Both the position numbers and the translations under genes were made by a program. Of a DNA stretch of 5,936 nucleotides, positions 1 through 5,934 are shown piece after piece (positions within the stretch are counted from its first letter, which is position 1; every line of letters starts with the position of its first letter). Origin of the DNA: Gammaproteobacteria bacterium (GTDB lineage Bacteria; Pseudomonadota; Gammaproteobacteria; GCA-001735895); contig JANTFY010000154.1 in the NCBI GenBank assembly GCA_024763185.1, positions 1 through 5,936 of the forward strand, read 5' to 3'. Below the pieces are notes generated by a model. That model worked only from the letters and a program-made list of their open reading frames with translations. It made no database searches and was not told the DNA's origin.

Positions 1-93
1 AAGTGTTACCCGGGCTCCTGGTCAGAATGGGGAAATTGCGATGACACCCCCATTATCCAGGATGAAGACCCGTTTGCCTACGATGAAGACTGA
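1..93 (+). CDS. Rhodanese-type sulfurtransferase, C-terminal fragment (5' end outside window)
   Basis: Frame 1 is open from the window edge to TGA at 91-93, giving the last 30 residues of a protein. The segment YPGSWSEWGN followed shortly by TPI matches the end of the second rhodanese domain in two-domain thiosulfate/3-mercaptopyruvate sulfurtransferases (SseA and related enzymes), where a Y-x-GSWSEW motif lies close to the C terminus. Such enzymes move a sulfane sulfur onto cyanide or thiols through a catalytic cysteine in the C-terminal domain; that cysteine lies upstream of this window and cannot be checked. The tail after the motif is acidic (DEDPFAYDED). I see no clear intrinsic terminator directly after the stop. 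The gene has no obvious functional link to the transport locus downstream. The family call is fairly secure from the motif, but thiosulfate versus mercaptopyruvate specificity cannot be decided. Confidence 0.72.
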   Translation, partial: KCYPGSWSEWGNCDDTPIIQDEDPFAYDED

Positions 94-244
94 TCGTTGC
101 ATCGGCAAATAGGCACGGACAGACTAAACACTTGAAATAGAACACGGGTGGAATTGAGACACCATCACGGTATTTTACTGCCCGGGCATTTTGTTATAGA
201 TGGGTTACTTACCCGCATGCCATTTCTCAAATCATCTTTTTTAG

Positions 245-260
245 CCCTGAATTTTCAGGG
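245..260. promoter_or_regulatory. Perfect palindrome upstream of the sensor kinase gene
   Basis: CCCTGAA-TT-TTCAGGG is a perfect inverted repeat with 7-base arms. Allowing one G-T wobble it extends to 10-base arms (242-263). The T-run lies before the palindrome (about 236-242), and what follows is TTAATCATTGG, so it does not fit a classical intrinsic terminator for the upstream sulfurtransferase. A protein-binding operator or a weak RNA hairpin is more likely. It overlaps the motif at 251-267 that recurs upstream of tctC. The function is inferred. Confidence 0.4.
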
Positions 261-267
261 TTAATCA
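251..267 (+). promoter_or_regulatory. Candidate operator, copy 1 (upstream of two-component genes)
   Basis: ATTTTCAGGGTTAATCA matches 15 of 17 bases with the reverse complement of 2787-2803, upstream of tctC; only the bases at positions 10 and 13 of the motif differ. It lies about 110 bases before the chosen kinase start. Finding the same word in both control regions of a regulator plus transporter locus suggests a binding site for the response regulator encoded here, or for another shared regulator. No known CitB or DcuR consensus was matched; this is inference from repetition alone. Confidence 0.4.
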
Positions 268-376
268 TTGGCATTGTGTTACCTGTTCAACAGTGAAGAC
301 ATCGCGACGATATTGGACTAATGCTCCCAATGCGGTTATTACTATCACTCTCAAAACGATAAAGCGGGTGTGCCAT

Positions 377-1996
377 ATGCGTATACTGCCCCGAACAAAA
401 CAACTTCAACTGCAGACACGACTCATGATCGCCTTTGCCTCGGTGGTTTTGATGCAGGCCGCAATTACCGGCGCTTTCACTCATGAGTATATTCAATTCA
501 TCATGGAAGAACGCATAGGTGAACAGGCTTTACAATTATCCAAAGTCGTTTCAAGTCTTCCACAAATACGCCAGGGTCTGAGCCAACGGGATGTTTCACA
601 AATCCAGCCGCTGGCTGAATCGATACGCAGCCAGACCGATGCAAGATTTATTGTTGTCGGAGACCGGGATGGCATCCGTTTTTCCCACCCGATTCCTGAG
701 CGAATAGGACAAAAGCGGGTTGGCGGTGATAATCAACGCGCCTTGCAAAATGCCGAGTCTTATGTGTCCAAGGCGGTTGGCAGCCTGGGTCCTTCCATGA
801 GGGGGAAATCACCCGTATTTGATGACCAGGGACAGGTTATAGGCGTCACTAGCGTTGGCTACATGCTGGATAGTGTGGACCATACCATTCTGGGCTACCA
901 GAAATCCGTGTTAACTATGGTTGTCGCATCCTTGCTTATCAGTATTTTCATCAGTGTGCTCGTTGCCCGCTACTTCAAACGTATTCTGTTTGGCCTCGAA
1001 CCCGAAGAGATTGCCAGGCTGTACGAAGAACGTAATACCACCCTGGAAACAATCCGTGAAGGCGTCATCTCCATTGATGCGGGCGGCAGAATCACGACCT
1101 TTAATCGTACCGCACTGGAAACACTCGAACTGGACGAAAAAGATCTGCAAGGCAAGTCCATACGCGAAATCTTTCCTCAAAGCGACATGTGGAAGATTCT
1201 GGATAGCGGAGACACGGAGCTTGACCGCGAGATTGAAATTAACGGAAAGCCGCTGATTGTCAATCGTCTCCCCATCAAGGTCGGCCAGCAGATCACCGGG
1301 GTGGTATCAAGCTTCCGCCCCAAGGGAGATATCGAACAACTGAGTCGTCGGCTTTCTCACATTGAGCAATATGCTGAAACGCTACGTGCACAAAGCCATG
1401 ACTACGCCAATAAACTGCATACCATCGCCGGACTGATTCAAATTAATGCCAACGATCAGGCGCTTGAATTGATCGGACAGGAAAGCCGGGGGATCCAGGA
1501 ACTGGTACACTTGTTGGTTGAAACCATACCCGATCCTGTTCTGGCCGGCTGCATTTTAGGTAAGTACAACCGGGCACATGAACTCGGGCTGGAACTGGTC
1601 CTGGACCCTTCCAGCCATTTGACTGACATACCCCGGCATATTCATCCGGAGCAACTGGTGTCCATGGTTGGCAACATAATAGATAACGCGTTTGAAGCGA
1701 CGCGCCATAAACTCAAGCAACAACCCGACGGCTCTAACCAGATCATTTTATCGGCCAGTGATTATGGTCATGATCTGGTTCTGGAAATTGAAGATCATGG
1801 CGAGGGTATTGCTGAAGAAAATCGTAAACGTATCTTTGACAAGGGCATTAGCAGCAAGTCGGAAGAAGGCCATGGCCTGGGCCTGTTTTTGGTAAAATCC
1901 ATGCTTGGTGAAATGCAAGGCCAAATAGATGTGGAAGAAACGGATAGCGGGGGCACAAGATTTATCATCTATCTGCCCAAACAGTTAACACAATAA
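377..1996 (+). CDS. CitA/DcuS-family sensor histidine kinase, probably sensing citrate or a related tricarboxylate
   Basis: Membrane sensor kinase of a two-component system. The ATG at 377 gives 539 residues, the usual family length; a GTG at 293 would add 28 residues unlike the family, and AAGCGGG at 362-368 is a modest ribosome binding site for 377. Domains: TM1 about 15-35; periplasmic Cache (PDC) domain about 36-177 with IVVGDRDGIRFSHP and SMRGKSPVFDDQG; TM2 about 178-197; cytoplasmic PAS about 220-312; SpoB-like dimerisation helices with the phosphoacceptor His341 in SHDYANKLHTIAGLIQ; HATPase with N box (NIIDNAFEA, 433-441), G1 (DHGEGI, 473-478), F (IFDKGIS, 486-492) and G2 (GHGLGLFLVK, 498-507). 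All kinase motifs look intact. By position, Arg101, His104, Ser136, Leu137, Arg142, Lys144 and Ser159 correspond to citrate contacts recalled for Klebsiella CitA. The response regulator follows 12 bases later. The family is secure; the ligand is inferred. Confidence 0.93.
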   Translation: MRILPRTKQLQLQTRLMIAFASVVLMQAAITGAFTHEYIQFIMEERIGEQALQLSKVVSSLPQIRQGLSQRDVSQIQPLAESIRSQTDARFIVVGDRDGIRFSHPIPERIGQKRVGGDNQRALQNAESYVSKAVGSLGPSMRGKSPVFDDQGQVIGVTSVGYMLDSVDHTILGYQKSVLTMVVASLLISIFISVLVARYFKRILFGLEPEEIARLYEERNTTLETIREGVISIDAGGRITTFNRTALETLELDEKDLQGKSIREIFPQSDMWKILDSGDTELDREIEINGKPLIVNRLPIKVGQQITGVVSSFRPKGDIEQLSRRLSHIEQYAETLRAQSHDYANKLHTIAGLIQINANDQALELIGQESRGIQELVHLLVETIPDPVLAGCILGKYNRAHELGLELVLDPSSHLTDIPRHIHPEQLVSMVGNIIDNAFEATRHKLKQQPDGSNQIILSASDYGHDLVLEIEDHGEGIAEENRKRIFDKGISSKSEEGHGLGLFLVKSMLGEMQGQIDVEETDSGGTRFIIYLPKQLTQ

Positions 1997-2008
1997 TCGA
2001 CCCACGTT

Positions 2009-2704
2009 ATGATCGATAAAAAAATTCGTGTCGTCATTGCAGAAGATGATTCTCGTATTGCGCAAATTCAGCAGCACTTCGTAGAACAGGTTGAAGGCTT
2101 TGAGGTCGTCGGTTTATCGCACTCCCTGGAACAGAGCGTACAAATGGTTGAAATTCTGCAGCCGGATTTACTGTTGCTCGACATCCATTTTCCGGACGGA
2201 AGCGGCCTGGATTTTCTTAAAAATCTGCGCGATAAAACCCACAAAATAGATGTCATATTAATGACCGCCGCACGCGATATAGAAACACTTAAATCGGCAA
2301 TGTACGGCGGTATTTTCGATTATATTGTCAAACCGCTGGTGTTTGAGCGTATCCAGGACTCCCTGCAGCGATACCACCAGCATCGCCAGCAATTAAGCAA
2401 TTTGCAGCAGGTTGACCAGAAAACCATTGATGCACTGTTACCACGCGGGAGCGCTTCTTCTGCCGCCAATGCCAATTCCCGGACTCCCAAAGGCATCGAT
2501 GAGCTAACCCTGGAAAAAGTGCATGCACTGTTTGCAAACATGGGAGATTCTCTAGGCGCCACGACAGTCGCTGAATCCCTGGGAGTCAGCAGGACGACTG
2601 CACGGCGTTATCTTGAATACCTGGTCAGTCGTGGAGAGCTCGTGGTTGATGTCAGTTACGGTGGAGTTGGTCGCCCGGAACGCTGTTATTGCAAAGCGTC
2701 GTGA
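2009..2704 (+). CDS. CitB/DcuR-family response regulator, partner of the upstream kinase
   Basis: Cytoplasmic transcription factor of 231 residues, a normal length for the CitB/DcuR/DpiA family. The receiver domain (about 6-122) has the acidic pocket AEDD (11-14), phosphoacceptor Asp58 in LLLLDIHFPDG, the conserved Thr86 in LMTA and Lys108 in VKP, so it should be phosphorylated normally. A linker rich in Gln, Ser and Ala (about 123-160) leads to a winged-helix/HTH domain, with TVAESLGVSRTTARRYLEYL (186-205) as the DNA-binding helices and GVGRPERCY near the end, both typical of the family. It starts 12 bases after the kinase stop with no recognisable Shine-Dalgarno sequence, suggesting translation coupled to the kinase gene. 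The likely target is the tctCBA control region immediately downstream, and possibly its own operon. The target is inferred from position. Confidence 0.93.
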   Translation: MIDKKIRVVIAEDDSRIAQIQQHFVEQVEGFEVVGLSHSLEQSVQMVEILQPDLLLLDIHFPDGSGLDFLKNLRDKTHKIDVILMTAARDIETLKSAMYGGIFDYIVKPLVFERIQDSLQRYHQHRQQLSNLQQVDQKTIDALLPRGSASSAANANSRTPKGIDELTLEKVHALFANMGDSLGATTVAESLGVSRTTARRYLEYLVSRGELVVDVSYGGVGRPERCYCKAS

Positions 2705-2786
2705 ACATTATGAACACAATGACACAAATGGATTAATTGCATCTTATTCATTTTTTCTTCCTTCTCGCAACCAATAAAATTAAGGT

Positions 2787-2803
2787 TGATAAAGCCTGAA
2801 AAT
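2787..2803 (-). promoter_or_regulatory. Candidate operator, copy 2 (upstream of tctC, inverted)
   Basis: On the minus strand this reads ATTTTCAGGCTTTATCA, matching copy 1 at 251-267 in 15 of 17 bases. It ends about 75 bases before the tctC start codon, a usual distance for an activator site. Within and beyond it, TGAAA-ATGA-TTTCA (2797-2810) forms a small dyad, so a TGAA/TTCA symmetry is present at both copies, though with different spacing. Assigning it to the neighbouring response regulator is inference. Confidence 0.4.
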
Positions 2804-2820
2804 GATTTCAAACTGACTGC

Positions 2821-2849
2821 TGATCCTGTATCTGGTGACAACAGGGTCA
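2821..2849. promoter_or_regulatory. Long dyad in the tctC control region
   Basis: TGATCCTGT, 11 bases, then ACAGGGTCA: 9-base arms complementary at 8 of 9 positions, the ninth being a G-T wobble. Arm centres are 20 bases apart, about two helical turns, as expected for a dimeric DNA-binding protein. It overlaps the GTGACA hexamer of the candidate promoter. If transcription starts upstream of it, it would instead be a leader hairpin ending 16 bases before the Shine-Dalgarno sequence. The sequence alone cannot decide between these. Confidence 0.35.
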
Positions 2850-2863
2850 AATATTCATATAAC
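2835..2863 (+). promoter_or_regulatory. Candidate sigma-70 promoter for tctCBA
   Basis: GTGACA (2835-2840) and TATAAC (2858-2863) each match the -35 and -10 consensus at 5 of 6 positions and are separated by the ideal 17 bases. The predicted start of transcription, near 2870, lies inside the ribosome binding site only about ten bases before the tctC ATG, giving an unusually short leader that would lose part of the Shine-Dalgarno sequence. This is a good sequence match in an awkward place, so the real promoter may be further upstream. Confidence 0.3.
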
Positions 2864-2865
2864 AA

Positions 2866-2871
2866 GAGGAG
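2866..2871 (+). promoter_or_regulatory. Strong ribosome binding site of tctC
   Basis: GAGGAG lies 7 bases before the ATG at 2879. It decides the tctC start: the reading frame stays open further upstream but has no comparable site there and no signal-peptide-like sequence. It is clearly stronger than the sites of the response regulator, tctB and tctA genes, which fits the need for an excess of the soluble binding protein over the permease. Confidence 0.8.
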
Positions 2872-2878
2872 AGAACCC

Positions 2879-3868
2879 ATGAGAAAAACCATTATCACTG
2901 CTGTATGCGCTTCACTGATAAGCGCCACGACTTTAATCAGCCCTGCCGCTTCGGCCGCAAAACTTTCTGGTACGGAGTGTATCGCGCCTGCCGGTGCTGG
3001 TGGTGGTTGGGATTTTACCTGCCGCGTCCCGGCTGCTCAGATGATGCAAAAACTGGGGTTGATAAAAGGCTCAATGAAAGTCGTCAACATGTCCGGTTCC
3101 GGTGGTGGCAAGGCATTTTCTCATGTCGTAACCTCGCGCAATTCGGATAAAAAACTGATTGTTGCTGCGAGCGCGGCAACTGCGACCCGCCTGGCTCAAA
3201 AGGTTTACGGAAACTTCAAGGCGGATGATGTCCGCTGGGTGGGCGCGCTGGGTATGGATTATGGCGTGATTGTCGTCGCCAAAGACTCGCCCTACAAAAC
3301 GCTGGATGATCTGGTGCAGCAATTCAAAACCGACCCCAGAAAGGCCATTATCGTGGGCGGAAGCTCCAAGGGTGGCTGGGATCATATCAAAGCGCTGTTG
3401 ATTGCCAAGGCTGCTGGAATCAAAAATCTGAGAAGCATCAACTACATCCCGTTTGATAATGGCGGCAAGGCCATGCTGGAAGTGGTTTCCGGTCGTGCTG
3501 CCGCATTTACCGGTGATTCTTCCGAAGTGATTGGTCAACTCAAGGCGGGCAAGGTTCGGGTGCTGGCGGTGCTGTCCAACAATCGAATTCCTGCACTTGG
3601 TAACGCCAAGACAGCAAAGGAACAGGGTTATGATGTGATTGGCGGTAACTGGCGTGCATTCTATGCGCCAGCCGGTATTTCCGATGCAGACTATAATTAC
3701 TGGGTCAACGCAGTAAAAACCGTTGCCATGTCACCTGAATGGGAAAAATTGCGTGAGAAAAACGGCCTGGCCGAGTTTACGTCATTTGGCTCGGAATTCG
3801 ATGGATTTGTCAGGCAGCAGATCAGTAGCGTGGCTGAAATTTCCAAAGAGCTGGGCATTATCAAGTAA
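2879..3868 (+). CDS. tctC: TctC, periplasmic tricarboxylate-binding protein of a tripartite tricarboxylate transporter
   Basis: Solute-binding protein of the TctC/Bug family, 329 residues, which captures the substrate in the periplasm and hands it to TctAB. It begins with a Sec signal peptide (charged MRK, hydrophobic core about 5-20, likely cleavage after Ala26 in ASA|A). The mature protein starts with the TctC signature TECIAPAGAGGGWDFTCR; the first glycine-rich loop with Asp45 (about 38-46) and the second loop GGSSKGGWDH (160-169) form the carboxylate-binding cleft in this family. GDSSEVIGQLKAGKVRVLAV (212-231) and SDADYNYWVN (268-277) are also family-like. Cys34 and Cys48 occupy the same positions as in my recollection of Salmonella TctC (ECIAPA...LTC). 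That resemblance favours citrate or a similar tricarboxylate, but Bug proteins bind many carboxylates and the substrate is not proven. First gene of the tctCBA operon, with the only strong ribosome binding site. Confidence 0.95.
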   Translation: MRKTIITAVCASLISATTLISPAASAAKLSGTECIAPAGAGGGWDFTCRVPAAQMMQKLGLIKGSMKVVNMSGSGGGKAFSHVVTSRNSDKKLIVAASAATATRLAQKVYGNFKADDVRWVGALGMDYGVIVVAKDSPYKTLDDLVQQFKTDPRKAIIVGGSSKGGWDHIKALLIAKAAGIKNLRSINYIPFDNGGKAMLEVVSGRAAAFTGDSSEVIGQLKAGKVRVLAVLSNNRIPALGNAKTAKEQGYDVIGGNWRAFYAPAGISDADYNYWVNAVKTVAMSPEWEKLREKNGLAEFTSFGSEFDGFVRQQISSVAEISKELGIIK

Positions 3869-3937
3869 GCGGGCTTCGAGGCTGATAGCTGGACAGAATA
3901 CTCTTGAAGGCCGTCTTTCTAAGAGCAAGCCCTGGTT

Positions 3938-4375
3938 ATGATCAAAAGTGACAGAAAATACGCATTGGTGATGCTGCTACTGAGCATCACTTATGCGGTT
4001 TCAGCCTATACCCTCGATACAGACTTCGATCCGACCAATGAGAAGTTTTACCCGCTGGTTCTGTCATTGTTGATGATCCTGTCTTCGCTGGTCCTGTTGT
4101 TTTTTCCTTCAGCACATACCGCGACCTGGCCCAATTGGCAAAACTGGCAAAAAATAGCGCTCACCTTCAGCGCAATTCTGGTCTACAGCCTGATATTGCA
4201 TAAAGTGGGGTTTATTATCTCTGCCAGCGTGCTGATGGCGATTTGCATGTGGGTTTTTAATGCAGAAAAACGCTGGATACTGCCCACATCCCTGATTACC
4301 TCCGTCAGCTTTTACCTCGTTTTTGACCGGTTATTGGGGCTGAATCTTCCTGCGGGATTATTGGGTTTTCTTTAA
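3938..4375 (+). CDS. tctB: TctB, small membrane subunit of the tripartite tricarboxylate transporter
   Basis: Small integral inner-membrane protein of 145 residues, typical for TctB. It works with TctA to form the permease; its exact role is poorly defined in the family. Hydrophobic segments lie at about 8-25, 38-57, 71-88, 90-107 and 113-129; four to five helices are plausible and the third may be partly re-entrant. The loop after the first helix (TLDTDFDPTNEKFYPLVLS) holds the family's conserved FxPxxL-type element, and the C-terminal RLLGLNLPAGLLGFL matches the usual LLxxxLPxGxL ending. It begins 69 bases after tctC, with only a weak AAGAG-type ribosome binding site about 12 bases upstream. 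The order C-B-A is the standard one for these operons. The identity rests on context as much as on sequence, since TctB proteins diverge rapidly. Confidence 0.9.
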   Translation: MIKSDRKYALVMLLLSITYAVSAYTLDTDFDPTNEKFYPLVLSLLMILSSLVLLFFPSAHTATWPNWQNWQKIALTFSAILVYSLILHKVGFIISASVLMAICMWVFNAEKRWILPTSLITSVSFYLVFDRLLGLNLPAGLLGFL

Positions 4376-4440
4376 TACTGCCTGTTAGCCCAACCATTTT
4401 CGAAGATGTCTGCAAATAGCCATGAATAGTTCCAAAAATC

Positions 4441-5934
4441 ATGTTTGATCAGCTTCTACAAGGGTTTGATGTCGCTTTCAGCGGTTTGAATTTTGCCCTG
4501 GTTTTTGCCGGTGCCTTTCTTGGAACAGTGATTGGTATGCTTCCCGGTATCGGCCCCATCAATGCGATTGCGATCCTGTTTCCTATCGTTTTACAGTTTG
4601 AATTATCAGCTTCGTCTGCCTTGATATTCTTTGCCGGTATTTTTTATGGATCGCAATACGGAAACTCGATATCCAGCATTCTGCTGAATGTTCCCGGCAC
4701 CTCATCGGCTGCTGTGACCTGCATCGATGGCAATCCGTTGGCCAAGCAGGGCCGGGCCGGGCCGGCATTGGCCATGAGCGCCGTAGCATCCTTTTCCGGT
4801 GGTGTACTGTCCATTTTCTTATTAATATTCTTTGCGCCGATACTGTCCAGACTGGCGATTGATTTTGGTCCAGCTGAATACTTTGTTCTGATGGTCTGTG
4901 CTTTTACCGCACTCACCAGTTTTTCTCATGGCAGTTTCATCAAAGCCGTATTTTCAGCCATCCTCGGGCTGGCTATTGCAACGGTCGGTATTGATGAACT
5001 GAGCTTTAGTGGTATGCGGCGGTTTACCTTCGGGGTAGAAGAACTCGGTGACGGTATCGATTTTATCGTTGTGGTAATCGGTGTGTTCGCGATCGGGGAA
5101 GTGTTTTTGTTCCTATCGGAAATCACCAGCCAAACCGTACAAAAGGTCACACCGGTCAACAAGGTTCTGCTGACCGCAAAGGAGTTGAAGGATTCTGTCG
5201 CCGGCATATTGCGTAGTTGCGTGACCGGGTTTCTGGTGGGGGTGTTACCCGGAGCTGGCGCTACCATCGCCAGTTTTCTCGCCTATAACACCGAAAAGAA
5301 AATGGCCGGAGAAAAGGGGAATTTTGGCAAAGGCGATTTGCGCGGCGTCGCTGCGCCGGAATCGGCCAATAACTCCTCTGCTGTTGGCTCATTCATTCCA
5401 CTACTGGTATTGGGCGTTCCCGGCAGCGAAACCACGGCGGTCATGTTGGCGGTGCTCATTACCCTGGGCGTCACGCCCGGGCCTACCATGCTGACCGATC
5501 AACCGGAAATGTTCTGGGGTGTCGCTGCTTCGATGTTTATCGGTAACCTCGTGTTGATTGTTCTGAATTTACCCCTGGTCAAACTGTTAGCCAAAATACT
5601 GCTGGTTCCTCGCTGGATACTGATGCCGCTGATCGCCATCTTAAGCATCGTTGGTGTCTATGTGCTTAATGGCAGTGAATTCGATCTTATTCTGATGCTG
5701 TTCTTTGGCATTTTGGGTTTCATTATGAGAAAGACTGGCTTCCCTATGGCGCCGATGATACTGGGGCTGGTACTTGGTGGCCTGATCGAAGTAAACTTCA
5801 GAAGAGCACTCATCTACAGCAACGGTGATTTTTCAACTTTCTATGCATCTCCTATATCCATCAGCTTGTGGATCATCACCTTTTTGAGTATCACCATTCC
5901 ATTCTTTGTAAAAAAGTTCAGGAAACACGGGTGA
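4441..5934 (+). CDS. tctA: TctA, large permease subunit of the tripartite tricarboxylate transporter
   Basis: Integral inner-membrane permease of 497 residues, the full usual length for TctA, with about 10-12 hydrophobic segments. It carries out ion-gradient-driven uptake of the substrate delivered by TctC. Family marks in order: FAGAFLGTVIGMLPGIGPIN (22-41), SILLNVPGTSSAAVTCIDGNP (79-99), AKQGRAGPALAMSAVASFSGG (101-121), GFLVGVLPGAGATIASFLAY (263-282), then APESANNSSAVGSFIPLLVLG and VPGSETTAVM (305-335) and GVTPGPTML (343-351). The G-x-LPG-x-G loop occurs twice (31-38 and 267-273), as does a following PG(T/S) element, reflecting the two-fold internal repeat of the family. The start agrees with the family N terminus although no good ribosome binding site precedes it; coupling to upstream translation is possible. 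It ends KKFRKHG. No frameshift or missing block was seen. Confidence 0.96.
   Translation: MFDQLLQGFDVAFSGLNFALVFAGAFLGTVIGMLPGIGPINAIAILFPIVLQFELSASSALIFFAGIFYGSQYGNSISSILLNVPGTSSAAVTCIDGNPLAKQGRAGPALAMSAVASFSGGVLSIFLLIFFAPILSRLAIDFGPAEYFVLMVCAFTALTSFSHGSFIKAVFSAILGLAIATVGIDELSFSGMRRFTFGVEELGDGIDFIVVVIGVFAIGEVFLFLSEITSQTVQKVTPVNKVLLTAKELKDSVAGILRSCVTGFLVGVLPGAGATIASFLAYNTEKKMAGEKGNFGKGDLRGVAAPESANNSSAVGSFIPLLVLGVPGSETTAVMLAVLITLGVTPGPTMLTDQPEMFWGVAASMFIGNLVLIVLNLPLVKLLAKILLVPRWILMPLIAILSIVGVYVLNGSEFDLILMLFFGILGFIMRKTGFPMAPMILGLVLGGLIEVNFRRALIYSNGDFSTFYASPISISLWIITFLSITIPFFVKKFRKHG

Larger units (their letters stand above)
94..376. other. Intergenic control region before the two-component genes
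   Basis: No gene is supported here. An ATG at 200 opens only a 14-codon frame without a ribosome binding site. Besides the palindrome and motif described separately, there is a perfect 11-base palindrome CTGTT-C-AACAG at 283-293 and a weak hairpin GGGT/ACCC at 202-214. No convincing sigma-70 or sigma-54 promoter could be picked: the best sigma-70 pair, TTCAAC (286-291) with GATATT (309-314) at 17-base spacing, matches only 3 and 4 of 6. TTGGCATTGTG near 268 lacks the GC needed for sigma-54. Confidence 0.5.

Noticed and set aside
268..283. TTGGCATTGTG as a sigma-54 promoter
   Set aside because: The GG is not followed by GC at the required 10-base spacing (CC is found there).
293..376. GTG at 293 as start of the kinase, adding 28 residues
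   Set aside because: The added residues do not resemble the family, the 539-residue form from 377 has normal length with the membrane helix near its start, and the extra stretch includes likely control DNA.
921..1256. 111-codon + strand frame inside the kinase gene
   Set aside because: Overlaps the continuous kinase frame across the second membrane helix and PAS domain; no family-like sequence of its own.
2731..2770. T-rich stretch after the response regulator gene as an intrinsic terminator
   Set aside because: The preceding sequence forms only a weak A+T palindrome around ATTAAT; no G+C-rich stem comes before the T-run near 2750-2756.
2786..2878. TTG at 2786 as start of tctC
   Set aside because: It would bury the signal peptide behind 31 hydrophilic residues; the ATG at 2879 has a strong ribosome binding site and a clean signal peptide.
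3071..3538. 155-codon open frame on the minus strand inside tctC
   Set aside because: It lies wholly opposite a well-supported tctC, has no recognisable motif, and looks like a codon-bias shadow.
4749..4766. GGGCC repeated three times in tctA, looking like a slippage-prone repeat
   Set aside because: It encodes the conserved QGRAGPA segment of TctA and is simply G+C-rich coding sequence; the reading frame is intact.
5466..5478. GGGCG-TCA-CGCCC hairpin within tctA
   Set aside because: Encodes the conserved LGVTPGP segment with no T-run after it; no reason to call it a terminator or regulatory element.
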